Origin: Glossina fuscipes
Lineage: Eukaryota; Arthropoda; Insecta; Diptera; Glossinidae
Assembly (NCBI RefSeq): GCF_014805625.2
Contig: NW_023998415.1
Location: forward strand, 25,154,727 to 25,218,726
Length of the DNA stretch: 64,000 nucleotides
Reading direction: 5' to 3'
Shown: piece by piece, positions 37,784-48,822 of the stretch
How the letters are laid out: the number at the start of each line of letters is the position of its first letter
Position numbering within the stretch: position 1 is the first letter of the stretch
Position numbers and translations under genes: made by a program
The notes under the pieces: generated by a model
What the model saw: the letters and a program-made list of their open reading frames with translations, nothing else
The model's database searches: none
What the model was told of the DNA's origin: nothing

Positions 37784-38707
37784 ATATAATACATATATGT
37801 CTACGGTATAGACATCGATCAGAGAGTAAAGGAGTGATAAATATATTGAAATGAAGCCAACATATTTAAGCGATGCTTGAAAATTGGGTAAAATCGAAAA
37901 ATGACTTTCCTAAGGACCAGTATGCAACAGTAGGTAATTTTGTAGGTACGACGTTTACGTGCAGCACACATATGTGCACATTAGTGAGCTCACGATACAC
38001 AATATGTTGCTGCGCCGGTTTGGTTGTATGTTTTCTTGTTTTAGCTGCTGCCTGTTATTCAAAGTCATCCTATATTTTTCTGGCGTATTGTGTTTGCCTA
38101 TGCTTTCCTAAACAATCTTTTCTTCTTTACCTATCTGCTTATACCATAAAAACTAATGTTAGTAGCGAGGCACTTTGGTACTTCATATCTACAAGTCAAC
38201 TTGACTGAATGGATTCGCAAAATATTGTAGAAGAAGAAAAGTAGATAAAAAAAAAAAATAAATAAATAAATAAAAGAAAAAAATAAAAATTAAAGGAAAG
38301 GTAAGAAAAGCAAAAAAAAATTAATAAATAAAAAATTGCATTGTTTATTACCCACAGACCTTTTCTTCAAACCATTTTTACATACATATTGACATGTACA
38401 AGATATACTTGTTTAACATGTTATAAAGGACGCTGAAGGTGAACTAGAATAACCGGTTTTACCACCTTCTTTGCCGGTCTGCTGCCCTCCAATGTATTTA
38501 TTATTATTATTATTATTTATTTATTTTTTTTTTTTTTTTCTTCCTCGTCTTTAATAGAAAGAAATTCTATCATTGTTTTCAAAGTTATTATGACTTGTGC
38601 AAGAGCGTTTGTTTTCAATAATATTGAAAGTCGTGCATCCGCGTCATCATTGTACGCCATACGCTTAAGTGTCTCTACTTAGATTCATTGTTAAGATATG
38701 ACTGAGG

Positions 38708-38710
<3 letters not shown>

Positions 38711-38746
<36 letters not shown>
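38711..38746. repeat. (CA)n microsatellite
   Basis: About 18 uninterrupted AC units. Confidence 0.95.
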
Positions 38747-38748
<2 letters not shown>

Positions 38749-38982
38749 CATCCCTCTTTTTCTTTTTAGTTTTAAGTTGTACTCTGTAGGGAGTCGCATA
38801 TATTTTGTTCTTGTCTCTTAAATGTTTTAATAATTCTTTCGGTTCTTCATTGTTATTTTTCTAAAATTTTCTTTTCATTTTATTGTCGTCTAGTTAATAT
38901 ATTAATTCTGCTATATATGTTTATTTAGTCTCGTATATCTGACTATATAACAATTGCTTCCGTTTCCGGTGATGGTTCATAG

Positions 38983-38983
<1 letters not shown>

Positions 38984-39018
<35 letters not shown>
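38984..39018. repeat. (TA)n microsatellite
   Basis: About 17 uninterrupted TA units. Confidence 0.95.
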
Positions 39019-39020
<2 letters not shown>

Positions 39021-39689
39021 TAGGAGTGTAAGATGCCCGCACATACAAACTAAAACAAATGTCGCAATATATAGGTGACTAAATTACTTTTTTATTAATT
39101 TTATTTGGGCAAAGTTTCTAAAATAAATCGTGAAGCCATGAAATTGATTAAATTTTCACGAATCTCATCTTTGCATAAACCAAGTTACTTATAAATAAAT
39201 AAGGTGAGATCATCTAGGAATTCTTAAAGATAGCATTATTTTCCTAAATTCGTTAAACAAAAAAAAAAAAAAAAAAAATTATAATGAAAAAGCCTTTTAT
39301 ATTAATGTTTTCATATGAATCTGTTAAAAATATTTTCATTTTGTCCAATGCTCCCTGACCTGACCCCCTACGACGTACCCCCATACATATACGAGACATC
39401 TCAGGAATGCTTAGTTTTAAAATATTTAACATATTTCTCTAGGAATCCTTTTAGAAGCGAACTGATGACGAGGCAGCTATCGAAAAACAATGCTCTCTTA
39501 TTTGTTCTTGTCGTGCTCCTGAAGATGTCAACTTTTCATCTAAAACAACAATTCAAAAATATGTTGGGAAAATATGTTTCAAAATTTAAAATTTTTTTTT
39601 TTTTTTTAAGGAAAATACAATTAAAATGTTATAGTCAGCCACGGGCAGCAATTAACGATCGTACATCACTCTTCAGTTAATCATACAAT

Positions 39690-39975
39690 GACTTTTCAAA
39701 GTAAGGTCTTATATGGCAAGTGATCGAAGAGTTGGTCCAATCCCAATCATTTTCAAGAGCGTTTGTCTGCCTGTCAAATGACGTCGGGCTATCATATTTC
39801 ATCAAAATATCTGAAAAATTGCAAATTGTGGGTTGAATGCAAGCAAACAAGCCAGGCAGATGGAACTACAATTCAGAATCGCCTTCTGAATCGATCGATA
39901 TAATAAAAGATCGGTCAGTCTGAAGTCCTTCTGAATATTGTGCACATCCGGACAAGCTTAATGCGTATATAAATC
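39690..39975 (+). repeat. Dispersed repeat family B, copy 1
   Basis: Shares with 55260-55690 the ordered words 'atttcatcaaaatatctgaa', 'gtgggttgaatg', a degenerate CAGGCAGATGGAACT block, 'ttctgaatcgatcgatataa' and 'gacaagcttaatgcg'. The design (a 'causes of translation-free' text with CAGACGG-like block then an AATCGAT word) is the same general DINE-like plan as family A but the sequence is distinct. Confidence 0.6.
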
Positions 39976-41310
39976 AATGAGAGAAAAGAAGCATTTACAA
40001 ATTTATTGATGACTGAAGATCGCAAATTTTGGGATACTTTGATGAATTATGTACAATAAGGTGTTTCGATTGAAGAACGAACGCTGCTGAAAATGACTCG
40101 GATCGGTCCATTTCTTCGATTACTCCCCGCAATATACTCCCCTATAATATGCTATTTTAAGACGGCAAGCTCGCTATGTAATAGTATTTAGGCATTATGA
40201 AGTAGTATCAGAAGTTTAGTTCAACTGGGGCAATTTTTTGAACCCCTCTCATATAACCGCTCCCACAGAAACTGAATCTTTGCAAAGTGAAAAGGTTTAA
40301 TTTTCAATATTCTATTATGAAAATTGGTTCATAATAGTAAAATGACATAGATCAACCTCAGTGACGTTTGTTTTCTAGAGGCAAAACTAGATGATAGCAG
40401 CAGGGTTCTAAATAAGACTTCAATCAGATTGTGCAAAATCTGATACAGATTGCTCAATAATTGCGTTGCTGATAGCGAAAGTTAATCGAGAACAAACTCT
40501 TTTTATTCGTAAGGTTTGGACAGGCCGGAATTTGCCCCCACTGGCCAATTCGTTTCTGCTCGGTCTCTGAAATAAATTAGACTTAAGAGTAGCTTTGTAT
40601 GCGCTTGAATCAAGCTTAATCTTTAAATTCCGGTAAGCAAGTTCGCAAGCACTGAATTGGTGTTCGAAAGTTGAGATCATATCCTTGAGGCTTCAGGTGC
40701 TTAATCTCATTTCATATCTCAGTTATCTAATTATCCCCCTTTCGCGCTATTATTTCAATGAAGAATAGCAAAGTTTCGTTTGTTTGTTTACCTAATTTGT
40801 AGAGGAGTAACCCATACATAAACTTTGCCAAGCAATTTTTATTTTATGGCCGCCTCGCGCTTGGTCGGTGCTTTTATTTTTCTTCTTTTTGTTTCTATAG
40901 ATATTATAATAGTAAGTGCATTTTTTATGTCTCTTTGTTTTTGTTTGTTTGGGTTAAAATTTGCAAATTGATGCTTTTCGGGGTTGACTAGTGCTGCGTC
41001 CGTTTTTATTTCGACTCTTTACCACTAAGGCTGACATGGCAAATTTTTCAATTGCTTAACATGCAACACTTGACAAAAAAAGAAAAAAAAAGAAAAAAGA
41101 AAAAAGAAAAACAAAAAAAAAAAATATTGTGTGCATTTTATGCGTTAGAGTGTAGTGCACTCCATCCATTAGAGTGCTTGCTATCTGTGTGCGCTTGTTT
41201 GCACATAAACGGGTGTGGACTTCAATTTAAAGTAATTGCAATTCCAATTGACCGCCGCAACATGTCGTGTACAGCAGTAATCGTGTGTTTTTATTGGGTG
41301 TTGTGTGTAC
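39976..41310. other. Non-coding DNA, no gene seen
   Basis: The minus-strand frame at 40420-40680 is 86 codons with fairly even composition but no motif. An A-rich patch with AAAGAAAAA units occupies 41074-41124. Confidence 0.45.
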
Positions 41311-41311
41311 A

Positions 41312-41312
41312 T

Positions 41313-41350
<38 letters not shown>

Positions 41351-41428
41351 TTTGGTTTCATTTTTATTATTGCTATTTTTCCTTTTTCTCTCACTCTCTA
41401 CCTCTCTCTCTCTCTCTCTCTCTCTCTG
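41312..41428. repeat. (TG)n and (CT)n microsatellites
   Basis: A TG tract at 41312-41346 and a CT tract at 41387-41428, separated by T-rich DNA. The long open frame crossing both is repeat-driven. Confidence 0.9.
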
Positions 41429-41742
41429 TTATCGTCCCTTGAAACATGCTAAAGTATGATTCATTAAAAATAAATATTTCAAGTGAAATATATAGAACGA
41501 AACGTATTGTAAGTTTGTCTAAGTACCCCTTACAGGACAATTTGCAATGATTGTAGTAGTGCTTTAGAGAAAAAAAAAAAAGAAAACAAAAACAAAAGAA
41601 AAAAACAAATTGAAATGAGACATAAGGAATTTTATCAGACACATATGACAAATAATTCCAATTAGTGACCGACTATTACTGAAGATGAAAAAAAAATATT
41701 AATATCTCGATTACTCGATTTGTTGTATGCAGAAGTAAAATC

Positions 41743-41773
41743 CGACTACGACTACGACTACGACTACGACTAC
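41743..41773. repeat. (CGACTA)n hexanucleotide repeat
   Basis: Five consecutive CGACTA units, perfect and sharply bounded. Confidence 0.92.
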
Positions 41774-42050
41774 TTTCTAAAGTGCGCACTTGGTTGAGAG
41801 AAAAGAAATTTTTACTTAACATTCCCGGATATTGAATACGAAAAGCATTTCTTTTATATCCTCAGGTCATTTTTACAGGCTATCGAAAGTATAGAGATCT
41901 GAGAATCCTTACCAGAACCCTTGCTTTGATAGCATGAAATAGTAACATAATTCGCGTGATATGCCGCGATGTTAATGTACATAAGCATCAATTAAATAAA
42001 TAAAGTGAATACATAAAATTTGACCGGGGGAACCACATACATTCAATCAT

Positions 42051-42776
42051 ATACAAAAAAAAAAAAAAAAAAAAAAAAAAAANNNNNNNNNNNNNNNNNN
42101 NNNNNNNNNNNNNNNNNNNNNNNNNNNNNNNNNNNNNNNNNNNNNNNNNNNNNNNNNNNNNNNNNNNNNNNNNNNNNNNNNNNNNNNNNNNNNNNNNNNN
42201 NNNNNNNNNNNNNNNNNNNNNNNNNNNNNNNNNNNNNNNNNNNNNNNNNNNNNNNNNNNNNNNNNNNNNNNNNNNNNNNNNNNNNNNNNNNNNNNNNNNN
42301 NNNNNNNNNNNNNNNNNNNNNNNNNNNNNNNNNNNNNNNNNNNNNNNNNNNNNNNNNNNNNNNNNNNNNNNNNNNNNNNNNNNNNNNNNNNNNNNNNNNN
42401 NNNNNNNNNNNNNNNNNNNNNNNNNNNNNNNNNNNNNNNNNNNNNNNNNNNNNNNNNNNNNNNNNNNNNNNNNNNNNNNNNNNNNNNNNNNNNNNNNNNN
42501 NNNNNNNNNNNNNNNNNNNNNNNNNNNNNNNNNNNNNNNNNNNNNNNNNNNNNNNNNNNNNNNNNNNNNNNNNNNNNNNNNNNNNNNNNNNNNNNNNNNN
42601 NNNNNNNNNNNNNNNNNNNNNNNNNNNNNNNNNNNNNNNNNNNNNNNNNNNNNNNNNNNNNNNNNNNNNNNNNNNNNNNNNNNNNNNNNNNNNNNNNNNN
42701 NNNNNNNNNNNNNNNNNNNNNNNNNNNNNNNNNNNNNNNNNNNNNNNNNNNNNNNNNNNNNNNNNNNNNNNNNNNN

Positions 42777-42820
<44 letters not shown>

Positions 42821-42826
42821 GTTGTT
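42051..42826. other. Assembly gap between poly-A and (TA)n
   Basis: A run of about 27 A ends at 42082, followed by 694 N to 42776, then (TA)n and five TTG units to 42826. The edges are unlike each other, so simple repeats probably stopped the assembly. The 270-codon open frame that crosses the gap is an artefact of N translation. Confidence 0.9.
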
Positions 42827-42829
42827 CTG

Positions 42830-44753
42830 TAAATAATTATAAGTAAAGTCTGTTTAATTAGTAAATTGAAAAAAAAAAAAGAAAAAAAAATGACGGAAAT
42901 AAGTTACAAATTGGCGTCAGAGTACTTAAATTACAAGGGAAACTTTATTCAGTTAATTAAATAATTAAATTATGGTTTAGCTGTTTAATGAACGTATGCA
43001 TAATGCATGTCTACGTACGTTGATTTGTGTGTGTGTGTGTGTGTGTGTTGTAATTTAAGGATTGCTTTAAAATCATAAAAATATTTTTTAATAAAATTTG
43101 ATAAGAGTTTCGTTTAGTCTTAACCATAAAATAACGTCGAGTTTATGTATCAATCGATTGGTTAATGTTAAGCTTCTCTTTGTAGCCGTCATATACGGAT
43201 TACGAGTGGATTAAAGCCTTCATTTGATTGATAACCTTGCCGATACTAGGCGATGAGGCGAGCGGAAAGCACAATTACTTGTCGCATTTGTTCAGTTTGT
43301 GTTGATTGCCTTTTTTTTTTCTTGTTGTTTTTTTTTGCATTTACAACGTATTTTCTTGTTTTCTTCTTCTTCTTGACAATACACATTTTTTTCTTTCCAT
43401 TTTCGAGATATATATATATATATACATACATCACGAATGTGATGATTGTTTCTTTAAGAAATTGACACAAATTAGCGTTTAACACATTTGTCACCGGAAA
43501 CACAACTTATGTATGTACGGTATTTGTTGGAATTTTGCTAAAAGAATTCTCAACATCAGTACAATGGGCATAAATAAAGATATATATAGACTTTGAAAAA
43601 TCACTTTATTCTGTAGTATATATATTCGCCAATAAACTAATTATTTGGCTGAGAGCAATTCTTGAGTTTATGCATACAGTGTGTCTTCTTTAAGCAGTTT
43701 TCTGGGACGCCTTCAAATTTCTTTAACTAAAAAAAACTGCGTTCACTTACTTCGCCTCGGTTATGGAAAGGAAGCGATCTTGATCCGACTGAAAACTTGA
43801 AGCGGGAACTTGGAGTGAGATCGGCGGCAAATTAACATTCTTATTATGATAAGATGTGAAGGCAGATTGATTCTTCTTGCTTTCCTAAACTAAAGTAGTG
43901 CAAGTAAGAAGTAAAAATTTGAGTACAAGATTCTACTCGTGACTAAACTTTCAAAGATTTATTATTCATTCCAATGGACGGATGGATAAAGAGCTATATT
44001 TATATCAATTCCACTATTCGATCTAAACGGAAAAATCGAATGAATCTCCTGCAAAGGTTGTGAAGCGAACCTTTTACCGTAATGGAATTCAACAATTCAC
44101 ATAATCGTTTACTGTTAAGGCTTTATATTGAATTAATGAGCAAAGCTCCATATTTGCACATATATAATTATAGATGAATTTGGAAACCTAATGTGTTCAA
44201 GGTAGAATGTTCCGCATACCTTGTTTGAGGCTCTTTAAATTTACTCCGATATATCTCTGATATATACATCAAAAGGCAGGTGGAAATCGGGCCTGTTAAG
44301 GAAAGCCGACCATGGTAAGCAAAATCACCAATCTAGATGGCTTAGAGCGAAGGAACGGGGAATTTAAAAAAAAAAAAAATAAAAATTAAAATAAAATAAT
44401 AATAATGGAAGCCGACCATCAAAGGTTTTCAAATCCGAAACCTTAGACAAACTAGAAAATCTCGGCTCACATTTTAACTTAATATTTTACTAAGTGACTG
44501 CTTTATATGGGAAATGCTTTTCCAGGAGGTTTCCTTATAACACGTTTGCTTGCCTTTCATTCCATACTTTTCATAGTTCATCAAAGTGTGTAGCAAGCAC
44601 TACAGAAAACATAGGAAAGTGTTATGAATTTTCAGTTTTTTTTCTATTCACTTAATAAGGATAGATAATGCGTTTAAGCATTTAATGAAATCCAATATTT
44701 ATTTAGTTTCTATTTAAATGCAATAGCAATAGGCGTAAAGCAAAAAGTTCGTG
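42830..44753. other. AT-rich non-coding DNA, no gene seen
   Basis: A TG microsatellite lies at 43026-43050 and a TA tract at 43411-43424. A run of 'aaaaataaaaattaaaataa' type text at 44366-44405 could be the tail of a retroelement, but no body is recognised upstream. Confidence 0.5.
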
Positions 44754-44762
44754 GATTTATTA
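44754..44762. repeat. Target-site duplication, left copy
   Basis: GATTTATTA, identical to 45643-45651, directly abutting the left end of the foldback element. Confidence 0.85.
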
Positions 44763-45642
44763 AAGAGTGTGAAGATAAATTCGAATTTAACTAGCAAAGA
44801 CACCTACCATTTTTGTTAACAAAACTCTGTTAATGACTTAACAGAGCTCTGTTAAATAATTACAATTGAGATATAATTGGATTTGAAAGCCTTCTCCGTC
44901 CATATTAAAAAAAAGCAAAATATTTTTTTCGATATTTCCAGAATCTATATGAAAATACCTTTCAAATAAACTAAACAAATTCAAATTCTGCCTGTGGGAC
45001 TTATTTTTAACGGCGTTTTGAGATTTGGTATGTTAGCGAAAAATGGATAACGGGCACATTTGAGACTCTAGTGGGATCAAACTAGTAAATGTCGACTATA
45101 TTCACCTATATCATGTGAATCTATATAACAGTACCTGTCGAATATGCAAGAAAAATGCACACTTTTCTTCCAGGAACTATTTTTACCGATTTTTTGAATT
45201 TTTGTCAAATTTCATAAGACCGTTAAAAATAGTTCCCGCAAGAAAAGTTTGAATTTTTTTTCTTCATTGGACAGACGTTTTTATATAGAGTCACATGATA
45301 TAGATGAATATAGGTGATATTTTCTAGTTTGGCTGCACTAGAGTCTCAAATTTGGATGCTCTTCCATACCCATTTTTCGCTAACATACCAAACTTCAAAA
45401 AATCGGTAAAAATACTTCCCATCAGCAGGATTTGCATTTGTTTAATTTGTTTAAAACGTATTCTCATGTAGAAGTCCGCAAAAATATTTTACGTTGTTTA
45501 ATATGGACGGAATAGACTTTCAAATCCAACTATATCTTAATTTTAATTACTTAACAGATCTCTGTTAAGGCGTTAAGAGAGTTTTGTTAACAGTTATGGT
45601 AGGTGTCTTTCGTGTTAGATTCGAATTTTTCTTCACAGCATT
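44763..45642. mobile_element. 880-bp foldback element, nearly all inverted repeat, with 9-bp target duplication
   Basis: The left half (44763 to about 45200) and the reverse complement of the right half align along almost their whole length, with mismatches and short indels. Landmarks in both arms are 'aattcgaat', 'aagacacctaccat', 'gttaacaaaactct', 'cttaacagag', 'ttggatttgaaag', 'ccgtccatatta', 'tttggtatgttagcgaaaaa', 'tttgagactctagtg' and 'tatatcatgtga'. There is almost no unique spacer. The element is bracketed by GATTTATTA at 44754-44762 and 45643-45651 in direct orientation, a perfect 9-bp target duplication. Long inverted arms with a 9-bp duplication fit Foldback (FB) or Mutator-like elements. 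There is no coding capacity. A transcript across it would fold into one long hairpin. Confidence 0.88.
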
Positions 45643-45651
45643 GATTTATTA
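45643..45651. repeat. Target-site duplication, right copy
   Basis: GATTTATTA, identical to 44754-44762, directly abutting the right end of the foldback element. Confidence 0.85.
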
Positions 45652-45849
45652 CACAGACGACTCTAAGTTCGCCTGTCATAGCTACGCTGTGGTGAGTGTG
45701 AAAGATGACAATCCATAGACAACTTTTTTAATTTAAACCCACTTTCGAAACATTTATGAAAAGGCTGGCTACAAAAAAGAAGGACTCGATATTTGGCTAA
45801 ATTTAATTGACAGACTTTTCATGTGCAGAGGTCCTTCCGAAATGAAATA

Positions 45850-46215
45850 AAATGAAACGAGAAACAAATATTTGGGCAAATATAAAACATAAGGCATGGA
45901 AAGGACCGTGATCTAGCAGGGATGCAGCGGCACAAGCAGCGGAAATGTCCAGATTGACGCCACGTAAAGTAGTGCTTTGTATTTGGTGAGATTGAAAGAG
46001 GATCATGAGTCACGAGGCGTTTCAGGTTACCCAAAGCTTCGTTCCACGCACCACTACCAACAGAAGTAATATGATTGAAGCGTGCTATTGAGATAAATGT
46101 GTTGAGAATTTTTGAATAGAAAGGAGCCCTTTTCCAGACTATGCACACATTTTCAAGGAATCGATGCAAATTGAGAGAAATTAGCTGGGAATCTTCGCAG
46201 CTGTCTGCAAAATTC
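45850..46215 (+). pseudogene. mariner transposase fragment (catalytic domain), broken
   Basis: Translated in one main frame, the plus strand gives EMSRLTPRKVVLCIW followed by stop, D, stop, KRIMSHE, matching the conserved mariner stretch LTPRKVLLCIWWDWKGI. Downstream, PDYAHIF sits where mariners have QDNARPHTS, and after a frameshift NRCKLREISWE matches the TRQKLRELGWE stretch. Upstream, IKHKAWKG matches the NIKRKRSW region, but the first catalytic Asp of the D,D34D triad is not recognisable and the third (YSPD) is absent. Several stops and at least one frameshift make it dead. No inverted repeats were found around it. The 116-codon antisense open frame is a shadow. Confidence 0.72.
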
Positions 46216-46629
46216 TTTTTATATTAAAACAAGTTTGTGGATAGTCCTGGTAGTACTCCCGTCAACAATCCCAGAAATTCTGTATTGCGTTCATGATGTG
46301 GCAAAAGTTTACATTTAGTATAACAAACTTCGTTTAAATTGAAAGAGAATTTGTTTGAATATTGCTGAAAAAACGCCATGAATTTTTTCCTTGATCCATT
46401 ATTTAAAAGCAAACACAATTTTTTTCTGTTTGTTTTCTGTATTAGCATTTTAATAAAAATTAAAATCAAAAATTATAAAATAAATAAAGTATTTATGCAA
46501 ACATTACAAACATTTGCCACTTTAAACAATTTATTCAATTTTATAAAACTAACTTTCAATGAAAAAGTGCAATTCATTAAAACCGTTACCCTAAGGATGA
46601 ATTTTGTTTATGTTTGCATTTGCAATTCA

Positions 46630-47173
46630 CGAGGTTTGTTCAAGAAAAAAAGTTGCTTTTTTAATTATTTTGCCCCCTTCAAAGTAATGCCCCTTAGATA
46701 CAACGCAGTTATGGTAGCGTTTCTTTTAATCCTGGACGCACAAATTTTACTTAGGAATTTCTCTAATAGCGATTGGGCGCTTCTCCACTTCTTCAAGGTG
46801 TTCGTCGGCTGTTGGCGTGCTAAGACGTCCATATCGGGCATTGCCATTAACATCTTCTCGGCCTTCTGTGAAGAGCTTGTACGATTCTCAAAGTGGACTC
46901 GGCAAATGTCACAGTTAACATTTTAAGTGAGCTGGACCACTCAGTTTTATTCTTCACACAAAATTCAACACAGTTTCCCTGATCCATTCTTCTCCATAGC
47001 AAAATATCGCCAAGCACGTTTAACCTTTGTATCTGCCAAAAATAAACTAGAAACGCAAATTGGCTGATAACGTCAACATATGTTGGGGACATGTGCACCA
47101 ATGTGAAGAAAACGAAATCGAATATATATAGCCCATGAAATTTGAAGTCACCTTTTTTTTTGAACACAGCTCG
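46630..47173 (-). mobile_element. 544-bp internally deleted mariner element
   Basis: The ends form an inverted pair. The plus strand from 46630 reads CGAGGTTTGTTCAAGAAAAA, and the minus strand from 47173 reads CGAGCTGTGTTCAAAAAAAA. Both resemble the CGAGGTGTGTTCAAAAAGTA ends of known mariners. TA flanks the right end; CA flanks the left, a likely mutation of TA. Between them the minus strand keeps the start and the end of a transposase. The start has GNCVEFCVKNKTEWSSSLKM, then EGREDVNGNARYGRLSTPT. The end has NCVVSKGHYFEGGK. All of the catalytic centre is missing, so this is a deletion derivative that could only move in trans, if at all. Confidence 0.85.
46665..47020 (-). pseudogene. Remnant of mariner transposase gene, N and C termini only
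   Basis: The N-terminal piece shows the paired-type DNA-binding region (FCVKNK, then a frameshift near RRPRRC, then the GREDV linker typical of the mariner set with EGREDV). It is joined after REIPK to the C-terminal piece that ends GHYFEGGKII. Intact mariner transposases are about 340-350 residues; under 130 codons are left here, with a frameshift and a stop. The open frames on the opposite strand (46378-46926) are shadows. Confidence 0.78.
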
Positions 47174-47850
47174 TATACAAAAAAAAAAAAAAAAAAACAA
47201 AAGCCGTAATAAATATATAAATATTTTATACATAGGGGATAATTTTTGCTCCGGTAATGGGGACATGGTTCCGTACGCCGAGTGGAAACTGAAATTGATG
47301 ACGTGATCACAATCTACGACTGGATGTTTTGTAATTTGCAGAAAAGAAAAAAAAAAAAAATTTTAATTCATGCTTTTCTATTATTTGAAAGAACAGGATG
47401 TACTTGGTCTATTAAACAAGGCTCTCGTAAGTGCAATCATTTGTCGGAAATGATTTGTTAAATTTTTTACATTTTATTCACAAAAATGCTTTTCTCTACT
47501 GATGAGCTGAGCTGTTATCTCTTGAAGTCGTCGATCAAATCAAGTTGTAACGAAGCCCGGCCAGTCATTCAAAACTAGCTGAGGTTGTCTATTAAGACCT
47601 TCAGAATCGACCGACTTATTAATTGCTTTAAGGCCAGTCCGTCGCATCTTTCTTATGAACTCAAGCATACATTCTATGCAATATGTTTGTTTATCTGTTT
47701 TACTCTTTCGTTTAACTATATCAAAGTTAATTTATCACAATAACTCAAGTTAAAATAGCTTGCTATAGCTTGCCATCTAACCTACATATTTACTAATTGT
47801 CATGCTGCGTGTGCATTCAGTCATAGCCTTGTGCACAGATATCTATGTAC

Positions 47851-47894
<44 letters not shown>

Positions 47895-48134
47895 TTTGGG
47901 CTTTGTGATGGCTAGTGTCAAATTCATTAGAAAATTTCTTATCACGATTTTTGTATACTTCAGTGAAATTTTATAAACATACGTGTGTGCGTGCGTGCAT
48001 GCTTGCGTGCACACATAGATGCATTTCGTGAAAAGGTTTATCCTACGAACTTGCCTATGCCTATAATTTTAATTATCCGTATATATCTGTTTTTCTGGTA
48101 CTTTTCTCTAAGCGCTGCCAGATAGTGTGGGCGA

Positions 48135-48177
<43 letters not shown>

Positions 48178-48788
48178 ATTTCGCCATCTCGCCGTTTCGC
48201 CATTTCGTAGATCGTAGACAAATGTTAAATAGTTTACATAAAATAACCGCAAACTATTTGCTCTGGTAATTGTCTAATTATGCAAAATTTATTTCACGCA
48301 ATCACTAAAGTTCATAAAACTTCTTCTACTTGTGCAAAGTGTGCTGCCGTAATGTGACGTGTGCTACTACTGCTTCATAACACAGTCAGTCAAACAGATA
48401 AACGTATAAATGTAAAGACAATGTATACACGAAGCTTGTTGCTACTTAGACTTTAGTTTTTACATCTGCCACAAGAATTAAGTTTACTGTTCTTTTGATA
48501 TTATTTGGAAGAAATACAAAAACAAAAAACTTTAAAAAAAAAAAAAAAACTAAATTGCAAAAAAAAAAGAAGTTTTATTGTGAATTGCATTGATTTTATG
48601 ACTCTTTTACATCACTTTATGCAAAATTTATGTATACAATACATTTCGTTATATTTCTTCTTTCATAAACGTAGCGTACATATATATATATATATATATT
48701 TCTAGGTATTACATATAAACAAATCTTAAACATTTCACTTTGGATTCCCTACAACATAAAAGATAGCTTTAGGTTAGTTATGCTCCAT

Positions 48789-48822
<34 letters not shown>

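Larger units (their letters stand above)
36207..39685. other. AT-rich non-coding DNA with many microsatellites, no gene seen
   Basis: Holds (TA)n at 36341-36377, poly-T at 37752-37779, (AAAT)-like tracts at 38247-38330, (CA)n at 38711-38746 and (TA)n at 38984-39018. The 118-codon frame at 36608 and the 111-codon frame at 37873 have no domain I recognise and no splice context. Confidence 0.5.

Noticed and set aside
38711..38746. CRISPR-like tandem structure
   Set aside because: All tandem arrays in the window are microsatellites without spacers; the DNA is eukaryotic in character.
42020..42832. 270-codon open frame
   Set aside because: It is almost wholly translated from a 694-N gap flanked by poly-A and TA repeats.
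45819..46169. 116-codon minus-strand open frame
   Set aside because: It is the shadow of the plus-strand mariner catalytic fragment, which gives recognisable transposase text in the sense direction.
46378..46926. 182-codon plus-strand open frame
   Set aside because: It lies antisense to the mariner transposase remnant and its right half is simply the complement of that gene.
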